Shown piece after piece: positions 8,505 to 17,488 of a DNA stretch of 64,000 nucleotides. The notes under the pieces were generated by a model. That model saw nothing but the letters and a program-made list of their open reading frames with translations. It did not search any database and was not told the DNA's origin. The stretch lies in contig NZ_BFAV01000179.1 of assembly GCF_002933875.1 (NCBI RefSeq), positions 37,284 through 101,283 of the forward strand, read 5' to 3'. Origin of the DNA: Desulfocucumis palustris. GTDB taxonomy: Bacteria > Bacillota > Desulfotomaculia > Desulfotomaculales > Desulfocucumaceae. The translations under genes and the position numbers were made by a program. Position 1 is the stretch's first letter; the number at the start of each line of letters is the position of its first letter.

Positions 8505-9764
8505 TTAATCGGTACGGGACGCGGGGTGGGTAAAATTGCCCACTTTAAGTCCGGGAATTTGCCCGAACCTCTTTATTAATTCCGGAACGCCCATTATTTC
8601 TCCCTTTGCAGGGGGCATCAGGCCGGTTAGCATATCGGGGTCTATATTCAGATTTCTGAGCTGGACCATATTTATATTGTATTTGCGAATAATGGTCTCC
8701 AGGGCGTCCATTTCTTCCTCCCTGTCGGTGAGACCGGGGAAGAGGAGCAGGTTCAACGACACCAGGACCCCGGCGGAGCGGGCGGCGGCGATGGAATTAA
8801 AAACATCGTCCAGCACGTACCCCCCGGGCCGGTAATAGGCATTGTAGACCTCCTGCCGGCCGCTTATTATGCTTACCCGGATGGAATCCAGCCCCGCCCG
8901 GCATGCTTCCCTGATTCCCTCCGTATACCCCGCGTTGGTGTTCATGTTGATGGTGCCGGCGGAAACCTCTCTTCTGACCCGCTGTATGGCTGCGACAACA
9001 GTTTCCCGGGCCAGTGACGGTTCACCCTCGCAGCCCTGTCCGAAACTGATGATAGCGTCCCTTGTCCCGGACAGGTGGGGTACCGCTATATCCGCCACCT
9101 CCCCGGGGGTGGGGCTGAAAGTTATCCTGGACTGGGGCGACGGGCAGCACTGGGAGGGCTGCAGGGATATGCAGCCAATACAGCGGGCGTTGCAGGTGGG
9201 TGAAACCGGGACGCCCCCCTCCCAGCGCCGGTAAAATATGTTCTGGGCGGTAAAGCAGCCGTACTCCAGGGAGCAATGGGCAAGCTGTTTCAGTATGCGG
9301 TTTTCCGGGTGCTCTTTTTGCTTTTCCCGGATCAGCTCCGGCAGCCGGGCAGTATTGTAATGCCTGGGGTTCCAGCGGTACGGGTCGTCGGTGCGGAGAG
9401 CCGCCACATATGGCTTCCCCCGCCGCCAGGCCACCGCCGCGTACCCAAATAAAGGAAGAGGTTTATCCGACCCTTTGCGGCGGTATGCCGGCAGCAAGGT
9501 GCGGGTATAGCCCTGGGGCAGGAGCGCCCCCACGGCAAAGACAGGGTCACCGGAACGGTCCCTTTCCATTAGGACAAATTTACCCTTTCTATCCATCCCT
9601 GCCGGGTGGCCGCCGGGTATCATAACCAGAGTGGCCCCCTCCGGCAGTTCCTCCATGTCGCCATCCTCCGGCTCCACGAACATGTCCCCGGTACGGCCCA
9701 GGGCCAGTAAACCGGGGTGATCGTAGAAACATCCCCGGGAGTCGGCATAAATCATACGATACAT
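8505..9764 (-). CDS. Radical SAM protein of unknown substrate
   Basis: A 419-residue protein with the radical SAM cluster motif CNARCIGC (CX3CX2C, about residue 190), followed by extra cysteines in QCCPSP, and the GEP-like motif GCEGEP that binds SAM. The region from about 185 to 410 is a radical SAM barrel; the first 170 residues are a separate domain I do not recognise, with GHPAGMDRKG and WNPRHYN. No C-terminal SPASM cysteines. Start at ATG 9764 with CGAGG six bases upstream; longer frames have no ribosome site. Its reaction cannot be assigned from sequence or neighbours. Confidence 0.85.
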   Translation of the reverse strand: MYRMIYADSRGCFYDHPGLLALGRTGDMFVEPEDGDMEELPEGATLVMIPGGHPAGMDRKGKFVLMERDRSGDPVFAVGALLPQGYTRTLLPAYRRKGSDKPLPLFGYAAVAWRRGKPYVAALRTDDPYRWNPRHYNTARLPELIREKQKEHPENRILKQLAHCSLEYGCFTAQNIFYRRWEGGVPVSPTCNARCIGCISLQPSQCCPSPQSRITFSPTPGEVADIAVPHLSGTRDAIISFGQGCEGEPSLARETVVAAIQRVRREVSAGTINMNTNAGYTEGIREACRAGLDSIRVSIISGRQEVYNAYYRPGGYVLDDVFNSIAAARSAGVLVSLNLLLFPGLTDREEEMDALETIIRKYNINMVQLRNLNIDPDMLTGLMPPAKGEIMGVPELIKRFGQIPGLKVGNFTHPASRTD

Positions 9765-9847
9765 AATAAACCTCGAATTATTAATATTAAACGCAAAAAT
9801 ATAATAGGCCGCCGACAAAATATTGTCAACAGCCTCAGCAAGTCAAG

Positions 9848-9876
9848 TGAGTCAAGGGGACGGTTCTCTTGACTCA
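9848..9876. repeat. GGGGAC hairpin with TGAGTCA arms
   Basis: TGAGTCAAG and CTTGACTCA form nine-base arms around GGGACGGTTCT. A degenerate second copy (GAGTCGCAGGGACGATCC) follows at about 9887-9910. It lies in the 510-base gap between the radical SAM gene and the LysM/M23 gene, which contains no gene I can support. Confidence 0.85.
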
Positions 9877-10034
9877 CCCTTCAAATGAGTCGCAGGGACG
9901 ATCCTTTTGACTGGCCTTTCAAATAAGTTAAGTGCCTGGCACCTAAAATCAAAATCAGGCGCGATTTTGCTACATTTAGACAATAAATATAGACAATCGG
10001 CTTTTATATTGCTAACCTTGGGGTGTACGCTTTA

Positions 10035-10088
10035 GGAGGGCCATAGACCGCGCTACCGCCAGCCGGCGCTTATATGGCCCCTTTTTTC
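10035..10088 (+). terminator. Orphan hairpin with T-run on the plus strand
   Basis: GGGCCATA pairs with TATGGCCC, with an inner GCGC/GCGC helix, followed directly by TTTTTTCTT. There is no plus-strand gene upstream for it to terminate. It may end a short untranslated RNA beginning somewhere in 9900-10030, or be a decayed element. I could not find a convincing promoter. Confidence 0.45.
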
Positions 10089-10248
10089 TTATACCGTTCC
10101 TTCGACGGTTCTTCGATGAGTCAGGGGACGGTTATTAAAGGGGACAATCGGAAGTTTTGCGCGGAAAAGGCTCAACCGGCGGATATTCACTGCCTGTTGA
10201 GCCTTAACAATGTTTACGCAAAAACCAAATGCGCAAAATTTATTCAAG

Positions 10249-10277
10249 TGAGTCAGAAGAACCGTCCCCTTGACTCA
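10249..10277. repeat. GGGGAC hairpin supplying the stop codon of the LysM/M23 gene
   Basis: Arms TGAGTCA/TGACTCA enclose AGAAGAACCGTCCCCT, the core in reverse. The final TGA of the LysM/M23 gene (10277-10275 on the minus strand) is the first three bases of the arm. A half copy, GATGAGTCAGGGGACGGTTA, lies at about 10116-10135. Confidence 0.85.
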
Positions 10278-11180
10278 GGCGTAGCGGGTTTGCAGGAACA
10301 GCAGGGGGTCCATGGGCTGGCCGTCTATACGGATTTCCAGGTGCAGGTGAGGGCCGGTGGACCGGCCGGTGCTGCCCACCAGGGCCACGGTCTGACCCTC
10401 TTCCACCCAGTCGCCTGATTTTACCAGCAGAACGGAGGCGTGGGCGTACAGGGTACTCATACCATTGCCATGGTCAATGATCACCGCAAGTCCGTATGTG
10501 CCCATGGGCTCCGCGCTAACCACCCGGCCCGGCCTGGCCGCCCTGATGGGCGCCCCCTGGTCCGCCGCTATGTCGATGCCCTCGTGGGGCCTTCCATCCC
10601 TCATGCCGAAAGGGGAACTGATCCAGCCCACCACGGGCCAGGGCATCTTTTCAGCCACGAAGCCGGAACGGGCAATCCTTGTGTGGGAATTCGTCCCGGC
10701 AAAGGCGGGTATGATCAGCTCCTGACCCTCGGCCACAAAATTCTCGTCCGACAGGTTGTTTGCCCTGGTCAGCCGCCACAGGGGTATCCTGCATTTTTCG
10801 CTTATGGACCAGAGGGTTTCCCCCGCCTTGACCCTGTATGTGACAACCTCGCAGGGTATTTTAAGCAATTGCCCCGCAATGATATAATCATTGCTGCCAA
10901 GCTGATTTAACCGGGCTACCTCCCGCATGTCCACCCCGAATCTTCCCGCTATGGAGGACAGGGTATCCCCGGAACGAACCGGATATAAACCTATCGCAGG
11001 CTCCGAAGGCGCGGAAGCCCCGGCGTCGGTGTATACGTTTCTTTCGCCGGCCGGGGACGCATCCCCGGTTTTGTCCCCCATGTACCGGATTTCGGGGCCG
11101 GCCCCGGCGGTCAGCACCGGCGATAAAGCCAGCAGGCTCACCAATATAATCACTGAAAGCGCTTTTTTTCTGTTAAACAT
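10275..11180 (-). CDS. Secreted LysM/M23 peptidoglycan endopeptidase
   Basis: A 301-residue exported protein. Residues 1-25 form a signal peptide or membrane anchor. Two LysM domains follow (YPVRSGDTLSSIAGRFGV and YRVKAGETLWSISEKCRI), each binding glycan. The C-terminal M23 domain (about 185-300) has PHEGIDIAADQGAPI with the zinc ligands and GPHLHLEIR. It would cleave peptide cross-links in the wall or cortex; M23 relatives act in sporulation and division. The start is ATG 11180 after AGGAAGGAAA. The frame stays open upstream only because it runs through tandem repeats. The stop codon belongs to a repeat. Confidence 0.92.
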   Translation of the reverse strand: MFNRKKALSVIILVSLLALSPVLTAGAGPEIRYMGDKTGDASPAGERNVYTDAGASAPSEPAIGLYPVRSGDTLSSIAGRFGVDMREVARLNQLGSNDYIIAGQLLKIPCEVVTYRVKAGETLWSISEKCRIPLWRLTRANNLSDENFVAEGQELIIPAFAGTNSHTRIARSGFVAEKMPWPVVGWISSPFGMRDGRPHEGIDIAADQGAPIRAARPGRVVSAEPMGTYGLAVIIDHGNGMSTLYAHASVLLVKSGDWVEEGQTVALVGSTGRSTGPHLHLEIRIDGQPMDPLLFLQTRYA

Positions 11181-11221
11181 TTTCCTTCCTCTCCATATAA
11201 GTAAGCCCTGGCCCGAAAGGG

Positions 11222-11565
11222 CGCATTCCACTTTCGAACCACTGGTGCATACTTTGGGGACATTCCCCCGGCCCGAAAAGCCATATACGTTGGGGACATT
11301 CCTCCGGCCCTTAGAACCATACACGTTGGGGACATTCCTCCAACCCTTAAAACCATATGCATTGGGGACATTCCTCCGACCCTTAAAACTATATACATTG
11401 GGAACATTCCTCTGACCCTTAAAACTATGCTCCAGATGGAGGTGTGTCCCCTGACCTTTAGATGGAGGTATGTCCCCCTAACCCTTAGATGGAAGTATGT
11501 CCCCTAACCCTTAAATGGTGGTGTGTCCCCTAACCTTTAAAGTGAGGGCGCGTCCCCTGATTTTG
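11222..11565. repeat. Two adjacent tandem arrays with GGGGAC cores
   Basis: The first array (about 11240-11430) has five units of about 39 bases reading roughly CATATACGTTGGGGACATTC then CTCCGACCCTTAAAAC. The second (about 11430-11560) has five units of about 27 bases around GATGGAGGTGTGTCCCCTAA, the core in the reverse direction. Together they fill most of the gap between the LysM/M23 gene and rho. The first array is open in frame with the LysM/M23 gene, which makes false N-terminal extensions. Confidence 0.88.
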
Positions 11566-11574
11566 TGTTTTGAG

Positions 11575-11638
11575 CTTTACAGCCTGTTTATCCCCAGCCT
11601 TCAAGGACGGGGTCTCACAGGCTGCTAGCGGGATAAAA
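11575..11638. repeat. 58-base hairpin element, AGCCTGT family, copy 1
   Basis: Reads ACAGCCTGTTTATCCCCAGC, then TTCAAGGACGGGGTCTCA and CAGGCTGCTAGCGGGATAAA. The outer arms ACAGCCTG/CAGGCTG and inner CCCC/GGGG pairs form a hairpin. Other copies are at 58719-58768 (reversed), 62004-62066 and a partial reversed copy at 63829-63851. Confidence 0.8.
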
Positions 11639-11671
11639 CACTCAGCCACCGGTTACCCGACGGCTGCAGGC

Positions 11672-11702
11672 AAAATAAAGCAGGCATCCCTTAAGGATGC
11701 CG
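11672..11702 (-). terminator. Probable intrinsic terminator after rho
   Basis: On the minus strand GGCATCC pairs with GGATGCC around a short loop and is followed by TGCTTTATTTT. It lies about 45 bases past the rho stop codon. Confidence 0.6.
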
Positions 11703-11747
11703 TTTATATAAATTATTTCCTTTTCAGTTATTTTTTATACATGTGGA

Positions 11748-13046
11748 TTATCTTCTGGTTATCTGGTCCGGCAGGTTGGGGGAAGGGTTGATAATGGTCC
11801 GCCTGGGAGCCCGGAAGCTTGACATCAGCTCTTCATTGGTCTTGGTTTTTCTCATGCGCTCCAAAAGCATTTCAATGGCCTCCGCCTGGGCCATTCCGGC
11901 AACCACTTTACGGTAGTTCCACATCCAATCCAGTTCTTCCTTGCTCAGGAGCAGCTCCTCTTTCCGGGTGCCCGAGCGAACCACATCTATGGCGGGGAAA
12001 ATCCTGCGTTCCGACAGTTTGCGGTCCAGTATCAGCTCCATGTTGCCGGTGCCCTTAAACTCCTCGAAAATAACGTCATCCATGCGGCTGCCGGTTTCAA
12101 TAAGGGCGGTGGCCAGAATCGTCAGGCTTCCTCCCTCCTCCACGTTCCGGGCGGCCCCAAAGAATCTCTTGGGCCTGTGCAGGGAGGCCGGGTCCACACC
12201 ACCGCTCAGGGTCCTGCCGCTGGGCGCCACCACCAGGTTGTGGGCCCGGGCCAGCCGGGTTATGCTGTCCATGAGTATGACCACATCCCTTTTATGCTCC
12301 ACCACCCGCTTGGCCCTTTCCAGCACCATGTCCGCGGCCTTGACATGGTTTTCCGGGGGCTCGTCAAAGGTGGAACTGACCACTTCCCCGGCCACGGAGC
12401 GCTCTATGTCGGTAACTTCCTCCGGGCGCTCGTCAATGAGCAGCACCATCAGGTGCACCTCCGGGTGGTTTTGGGTGATGCTGTGGGCAATTTCTTTGAT
12501 TAATACCGTTTTGCCGGCCTTTGGGGGGGAGACAATCAGACCCCGCTGCCCCTTGCCGATGGGCGCGATGAGGTCGATAAGGCGGGTGGAATAGTTGGAC
12601 GGGTCCCTCTCCAGGCGCAGCCGCTCCTGGGGGTACAAGGGGGTAAGTCCGTCAAAGTGCAGGCGCTCGCCGGACTGTTCCGGGTTAAAGTTGTTAACCC
12701 TCTCCACCCTCAGGAGCGCGAAATATTTTTCGTTATCCTTGGGCCCCCGCACCTGGCCGGTTACCCGGTCGCCGGTCCTCAGGTCAAAACGTCTTATCTG
12801 GGAGGCGGAAACGTATATATCATCATTGCTGGGCAAATAGCTAAAGGGCCTTAAAAACCCGTAACCATCCGGAAGGATTTCCAGAATGCCACTGGCCATC
12901 AGCAATCCGTTTTTCTCGGTCATTGCCTTGCTGATTTCAAAAATCAATTCTTTCTTGCGCAGCCTTGAATAACCGGTAAGCTCCAACTCCCTGGCCATTT
13001 TATACAATTCCTGCAGTGTTTTGTTTTCCAGATCATTTTGCGCCAA
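11748..13046 (-). CDS. rho: Transcription termination factor Rho
   Basis: Hexameric RNA helicase that ends transcription. The 432 residues contain the N-terminal Rho helix domain ([17 protein letters not shown]), the RNA-binding cold-shock-like domain ([11 protein letters not shown]), Walker [16 protein letters not shown], Walker [17 protein letters not shown] and the Q/R-loop region [12 protein letters not shown]. No insertion is present in the N-terminal domain, in contrast to many high-GC bacteria. Start is TTG at 13046 with a weak AAAGAAG. It stands in the rpmE-rho-fba block conserved in Firmicutes. Confidence 0.97.
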   Translation of the reverse strand: MAQNDLENKTLQELYKMARELELTGYSRLRKKELIFEISKAMTEKNGLLMASGILEILPDGYGFLRPFSYLPSNDDIYVSASQIRRFDLRTGDRVTGQVRGPKDNEKYFALLRVERVNNFNPEQSGERLHFDGLTPLYPQERLRLERDPSNYSTRLIDLIAPIGKGQRGLIVSPPKAGKTVLIKEIAHSITQNHPEVHLMVLLIDERPEEVTDIERSVAGEVVSSTFDEPPENHVKAADMVLERAKRVVEHKRDVVILMDSITRLARAHNLVVAPSGRTLSGGVDPASLHRPKRFFGAARNVEEGGSLTILATALIETGSRMDDVIFEEFKGTGNMELILDRKLSERRIFPAIDVVRSGTRKEELLLSKEELDWMWNYRKVVAGMAQAEAIEMLLERMRKTKTNEELMSSFRAPRRTIINPSPNLPDQITRR

Positions 13047-13365
13047 CTTCTTTGAGCCTGCCTTTCAAAATATTTTATTTCGTGTTTGTAATTTTTAATG
13101 AGTTTTGCCGGGAGATTTTAAATTTGTGTAAATTTGACGGGTTGTTCCGGCAGCTCACGTCCCGGTTTCTGCCGAAAATTCTGAAAGCAAAAAATTAAGG
13201 GATAAATGTGAAAGGATTACATAGATTTAAAGCATCCAAAAGGGAGTTAAAACCGGGTTTGCGCGGAAGGTAAAAACCGGGCAGAATGTTTTTGGAAATG
13301 GCCCCCCTAAGAGAGTATTGAAAAACACATTAAAAAAGCAATAAACATGTTGATAAACTACCGCC

Positions 13366-13492
13366 CGAGGCCGTTCAAAAAGCTCCAGATGCAAGGCGCG
13401 GCAAGGCCTCAAGCGGAAACGTACTCATAGTACGTTGAGCATTGAGGCCGCAGCCGCAACGCAGCAGATGGACTTTTTCAACGGCCTCCTAG
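13366..13492. repeat. 125-bp imperfect palindrome (GAGGCCGTT element)
   Basis: The two ends are inverted copies: GAGGCCGTTCAAAAAG at the left and CTTTTTCAACGGCCTC at the right, with further pairing of AGATGCAAGGCGCGGCAAGG against its partner and a central ACGTACTCATAGTACGT. It could fold into one long hairpin. The right end touches the stop codon of the DUF2062 gene. No open frame. I recall similar palindromes scattered in other anaerobe genomes, but could not check. The rest of 13047-13365 holds nothing I recognise. Confidence 0.85.
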
Positions 13493-13992
13493 CGGATTTT
13501 CCCGGGCCGGGGCAGCTTTAGCGGGGCAATTTTCCTCTTGCGGCGGCACATTAGCAGGTTGTGCACCAGAAAATAAGCCACAGTTCCGGCCAGCGCGGCA
13601 TTAATCACCGCACCCAGCAGGAAGGGGTATCCCAGATGTTTGACCCAGACTATCCAGGTCCCGAGCCCTGACAGATGATATTGGGCCTGCGTGGCCGAAG
13701 ACGATATGTCATTGATTATCAGCCGGCCTACCATGTAATTAAAGGCGAAGAAAAAAGGTACCGCCACTTTAAACAGAACCACGGTAACCACCGCCGCCAC
13801 CGCGTTTATCCGCAACAGCTTGGCCAGGATAAAGGACAAAGGGATACTAATCACCGGCACGGGCAAAAAATCCAGCGCTATGCCCATGGCAGCGCCCGCG
13901 GCAATCTTCTTCGGTGAGCCGGGTAGTTCCAGCACCTTGTTATAATGTTCCCGAAACCTTTGAATTAATTGAGAAATCACCGTCTCCTCCAA
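13489..13992 (-). CDS. DUF2062 membrane protein
   Basis: A 167-residue protein with hydrophobic segments at about 28-65, 72-95 and 118-145 and a basic C-terminal tail. GSPKKIAAGAAMGIALDFLPVP matches the DUF2062 family start. Members are small inner-membrane proteins of unknown function, sometimes next to glycosyltransferases. ATG at 13992 follows GGAGGAGACG. Its TAG stop abuts the large palindrome downstream. Confidence 0.8.
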   Translation of the reverse strand: MEETVISQLIQRFREHYNKVLELPGSPKKIAAGAAMGIALDFLPVPVISIPLSFILAKLLRINAVAAVVTVVLFKVAVPFFFAFNYMVGRLIINDISSSATQAQYHLSGLGTWIVWVKHLGYPFLLGAVINAALAGTVAYFLVHNLLMCRRKRKIAPLKLPRPGKIR

Positions 13993-14125
13993 GATTAAAA
14001 GTTGTATTTAGTGTGGAGCCGGAAAAGGGGCTATTAAAATATATTGCAGATGCTACGAGGAAATTAATGAGGTGGCTTAATTTTAAAAAATTATACTCCT
14101 GAAGCTATTTAAGTATACTCTTATT

Positions 14126-14172
14126 AAAAAACGCCGTCAAGTGTCTGCAATAGCGGACTGACGGCGTTTTTT
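14126..14172. terminator. Bidirectional terminator after transaldolase
   Basis: AAAAAACGCCGTCA and TGACGGCGTTTTTT form a ten-base GC stem flanked by A and T runs, so it can act on both strands. It lies just past the transaldolase stop codon. Confidence 0.88.
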
Positions 14173-14181
14173 AACACAGTT

Positions 14182-14835
14182 TTATTTGGGCACCTTTTCC
14201 CAGTCGGCCAGGAATTTTTCAATTCCCTTATCTGTTAACGGATGTTTTTGCATCTGCATAATGACACTGTAAGGAATGGTGGCGATATCGGCCCCGTAAA
14301 GGGCGGCCTGGGTCACGTGCAGGGGGTTGCGGATGCTGGCTGCGATAACCTCGGTGGCAAAGCCGTAGTTTTCATAAATTGTCATTATGTCCTGGACAAG
14401 CTCCATCCCCTCCTGGCCCACATCATCCAGCCGCCCCACAAAAGGGCTGACATAGGTGGCCCCGGCCAGCGCGGCCAGCAAGGCCTGATTGGCGGAGAAA
14501 ACAAGGGTCACATTGGTTTTTATCCCTTCCGCGGACAGTGTTTTTACAGCTTTAAGCCCTTCCCCGGTCATGGGCAATTTAACCACCACGTTGGGGTGAA
14601 TGGCCGCAAGCTGCCTGGCCTCTTTAATCATTTCCGGGGCGTTGACGCTAACCGCCTCGGCGCTCACCGGCCCGTCCACAATGGCGGTGATTTCCTTCAC
14701 CACCTGTGCAAAATCCCGGCCTTCCTTGGCTATAAGGGATGGGTTGGTTGTTACCCCGCTGATGACTCCCAGTTCGTAGGCGGCTTTAATCTCCTCGATG
14801 TTGGCGGTATCGATGAATATCTTAATAACAAACAC
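14182..14835 (-). CDS. tal: Transaldolase / fructose-6-phosphate aldolase family
   Basis: Transfers dihydroxyacetone units in the pentose phosphate pathway. At about 215 residues it is the short, decameric type. Motifs are [24 protein letters not shown] and [14 protein letters not shown] with the Schiff-base lysine. The start is odd. The GTG at 14835 overlaps the AGGAGG ribosome site itself, whereas an ATT at 14826, eight bases after AGGAGG, gives [13 protein letters not shown], exactly where homologues begin. I suspect ATT is the real start. It follows fba by three bases, as in Bacillus fbaA-ywjH. Confidence 0.93.
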   Translation of the reverse strand: MFVIKIFIDTANIEEIKAAYELGVISGVTTNPSLIAKEGRDFAQVVKEITAIVDGPVSAEAVSVNAPEMIKEARQLAAIHPNVVVKLPMTGEGLKAVKTLSAEGIKTNVTLVFSANQALLAALAGATYVSPFVGRLDDVGQEGMELVQDIMTIYENYGFATEVIAASIRNPLHVTQAALYGADIATIPYSVIMQMQKHPLTDKGIEKFLADWEKVPK

Positions 14836-14838
14836 CTC

Positions 14839-15693
14839 CTATGCTTTGCCCGAGCTACCGAAAATTCTGATTTTCTCCCTGATTACCTCCACCGCGGCTT
14901 CCCTGGCCGGACCCAGAACTTTCCTGGGGTCTATTTCCCGGGAATCAGTGTCCAGCACTTTGCGGCAAGCGGCCACAAAGGCTTCCCGTATGTTGGTGTC
15001 TATATTCACCTTGCGAACTCCAAGGGCTATGGCCTCCTGGACGGCCTCTCCGGGGACTCCCGAGGAACCGTGCAGCACGATGGGGATGTCCACCATGGAG
15101 ACGATTTTTTTAAGCCGCTCGAAGTCCAGTTTGGGCTCACCCTTGTACTGTCCGTGGGCCGTGCCGATGGCCACGGCCAGAGAATCCACCCCGGTTTGCT
15201 CCACAAAATATTTCGCCTCGGCAGGGTCGGTAAACATGGCCTCCCGTTCGGAAACCGTTATATCATCTTCCGTCCCGCCTATTTTCCCCAGTTCCGCCTC
15301 CACCGAAACCCCAATGGGGCGGGCGGCTGCAATAACCTGGCGGGTCAGGGCGATGTTTTCTTCCAGGGGATGTTTTGAGCCGTCTATCATAACCCCGCTG
15401 AAACCATTGCGCAGGCACTGCATCACCTGGTCGAAACTGGTGCCGTGGTCCAGGTGCAGGGCCACCGGAACTTTCGCATTGGCGGCGGCTTCCCGGGCCA
15501 TGGCGGTGATAAAACCTATTCCGGCATATTTAATGGCCCCCTGGCTGGCCTGCATAATTACCGGGGCATTCTCCTCCTCGGCGGCTCTGACAATGGCCTG
15601 CACAATCTCCATGTTGTTGCAGTTAAAGGCCCCCACGGCATAATTGCCTTTCATGGCCTCTTTAAGTAAGAAATCAACCGGAACAAACGTCAT
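14839..15693 (-). CDS. fba: Class II fructose-bisphosphate aldolase
   Basis: Zinc enzyme that splits fructose-1,6-bisphosphate. The 284 residues match the family. Zinc and catalytic motifs are PVALHLDHGTSFD, AIGTAHGQYKGEPKLDF and PIVLHGSSGVP, with NIDTN near the C terminus. The ATG at 15693 gives MTFVPVDFLLKEA, the usual start; longer frames add repetitive low-complexity residues. Only a weak ribosome site (GGGTAA) is visible. It runs straight into the transaldolase gene. It complements the fructose-bisphosphatase at 57526. Confidence 0.96.
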   Translation of the reverse strand: MTFVPVDFLLKEAMKGNYAVGAFNCNNMEIVQAIVRAAEEENAPVIMQASQGAIKYAGIGFITAMAREAAANAKVPVALHLDHGTSFDQVMQCLRNGFSGVMIDGSKHPLEENIALTRQVIAAARPIGVSVEAELGKIGGTEDDITVSEREAMFTDPAEAKYFVEQTGVDSLAVAIGTAHGQYKGEPKLDFERLKKIVSMVDIPIVLHGSSGVPGEAVQEAIALGVRKVNIDTNIREAFVAACRKVLDTDSREIDPRKVLGPAREAAVEVIREKIRIFGSSGKA

Positions 15694-15931
15694 TTGTAAA
15701 TTACCCGGCAACCCGGAAAAAAACAAAAGCCCGGGCCGGCCCCGCATGGGACCTGGTGACGGACTCAACCATTTACGGGCCTTTAACGTCTTTACTCAAA
15801 TGTCATATCCCACGGCACTGCCGTTACGATTGAGGGGCACCTCCACCGGGATACCTCCCTTCGCAATTTTATGTATATTTGTCCGCAGTTTATCATAAGC
15901 CTGCCGGTATTATGCCGCAAGGCGGGCAGGT

Positions 15932-16618
15932 TTATGTTTTATTATGGTGTTTGGGTCTTGACTTTTTTATTTTCCCGGTGCTGGCCAAGCTGTCCAGGTA
16001 TTCAAAGCCGTTCTTTGCCAGCTCGATCTCGTCCACCTGCCTGATTACGTTTAAATCTTCTTCGGTTTCGGCGTATATAATATTAACTCCACCGCAGTTT
16101 TTACAGTGCAATTCCAGCCGGTCAGGGAAAATTTCCACACCAATCTGGTGATCCCCGCACTGGCAGTAAAGCATTCCCTTTTCGGCTATGCCGTGCAGGC
16201 ACTTCAAAACATCGTTCATAACGGTGCTGTTGTGAAAATACCCGTCTCCCCCGAATTCGTTGATCAAGTCATCCAGACCGTCGACTTTTTCCGCCGCCGC
16301 CCTGCGAACCAGGTCCGCCTGGCCGATATGAGCCAAACCCAGCCCGGTATCGGCGCACAAAAGCTCAATAACCCTGCCGGACCAAAGGTGTTTGCCGGAA
16401 AAAGCCCTGGTGTGACTTCCCCCACAAAAAACGCAGGATATGGTCACGTTGTACTTGGCGTAACTCCTGGCGTGAATGACCATTTTAAGTGCTCCGCAGG
16501 CGCAGAACACCTTATACGCGTTATCCCTCACCACCGCAAAACGAGAAATTTTATGAAATTCCATCCTGCCACATTCCGGGCAGCGCATGGCCAGTACGGT
16601 AACGGTACTTACAGGCAT
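15932..16618 (-). CDS. Zinc-ribbon protein of unknown function
   Basis: A 228-residue soluble protein with five cysteine pairs: CPEC (about 12), CACG (about 38), CVFCG (about 62), CQCG (about 150) and CKNCGG (about 170). They suggest two or more zinc ribbons. The middle is helical with LINEFGGDG. Start is ATG 16618 after AGGAGGTGTG. It lies between spo0F and fba, where Clostridia commonly carry a protein of this type. I know of no established function. The first ribbon would resemble a nucleic-acid or protein-binding zinc finger. Confidence 0.75.
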   Translation of the reverse strand: MPVSTVTVLAMRCPECGRMEFHKISRFAVVRDNAYKVFCACGALKMVIHARSYAKYNVTISCVFCGGSHTRAFSGKHLWSGRVIELLCADTGLGLAHIGQADLVRRAAAEKVDGLDDLINEFGGDGYFHNSTVMNDVLKCLHGIAEKGMLYCQCGDHQIGVEIFPDRLELHCKNCGGVNIIYAETEEDLNVIRQVDEIELAKNGFEYLDSLASTGKIKKSRPKHHNKT

Positions 16619-16950
16619 TTTCACACCTCCTGGGAGTCCGTTCCCAAAACTTTCGCCCGGCACTTTACCCGAGAAGCCGCCCTCCGGTTCCCGCAAACCA
16701 CCGGTACGCTTTGCCGTACGTCTTCTCCTTTAAGCGCCATGCCTGTTTTTGAACGGCTCTGATATACTTTTTCAACATTCCCCGGTCCGGCTGGAAGAAA
16801 TTTGTTAAAGTTGTCCTCCGGCACTTATGGTAAATAATTCGCCGCGGATATTAAAAGTCCTTTCATCAGGGGATAATAACGTTTGTGTGAACCCCCCCTC
16901 CCTTCGCGGATAAGGAAGGCTAAAGTTGGGGGGACTCCCCGCCGGAAAAG

Positions 16951-17355
16951 TTAGATTATCTCCTGAAGTTTTTTCCCCTCGCCCGACTCCTTTAAAAGTC
17001 CTTTCACAAGATAGCGGACTTCATCAAGATCGAAGGGTTTAATAAGATAGTGCTTGGCATTAAGACTTTTAGCATCTTTTAACATGTCAAGCTCACCGTA
17101 GGCCGTCATCATAACCACCGTCAGCTCGGGAAAAGCTTTCCTGATTTCCCTCAGGGTAGCAAGACCGTTCATCACCGGCATTTTTATATCCAGCAAAATC
17201 AAATCGGGTGGTTGGGCCGATATTTTTTTCAGCGCCTCAATTCCCCCTGAAGCCGTGTCAACCTCATAGCCCTCATCAATAAAAGTCTCGTATAAAAGCC
17301 TTCGCACCCCCGACTGATCATCAACCACAAGCAATTTATACCCCCCGGCCACCAC
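16951..17355 (-). CDS. spo0F: Sporulation phosphorelay response regulator Spo0F
   Basis: Single-domain receiver that carries phosphate from sensor kinases to Spo0B/Spo0A at sporulation onset. About 134 residues. LLVVDDQSGVRRLL supplies the acidic pocket, LILLDIKMP the phosphorylated aspartate, MTAYGELDM the conserved threonine and KPFDLDE the lysine. VDDQSG and AYGELDM are hallmarks of Spo0F. There is no output domain. The start is one of several GTG/TTG codons; GTG 17355 has GGGGGG eight bases upstream. It sits upstream of fba, as in Bacillus. Confidence 0.92.
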   Translation of the reverse strand: MVAGGYKLLVVDDQSGVRRLLYETFIDEGYEVDTASGGIEALKKISAQPPDLILLDIKMPVMNGLATLREIRKAFPELTVVMMTAYGELDMLKDAKSLNAKHYLIKPFDLDEVRYLVKGLLKESGEGKKLQEII

Positions 17356-17488
17356 GGGATCCACCCCCCAGTTCCATATAAAAAAGTTTATTGCCAGAAT
17401 CATTTCAACAAAGGCTTTATAATTCCTCTAATTCAACTCCATAAAATACCATAAAATTAAACCGTATCACTACTTGGGGAGATATTCC

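Noticed and set aside
11180..11415. N-terminal extension of the LysM/M23 protein and other frames in the 11.2-kb arrays
   Set aside because: The translated repeats (GGMSP-type) are by-products of a 39-base unit divisible by three; the ribosome site is at 11180.
14242..15378. 378-codon plus-strand frame over tal and fba
   Set aside because: It crosses two well-identified genes on the other strand and translates to His/Gly-rich low-complexity sequence.
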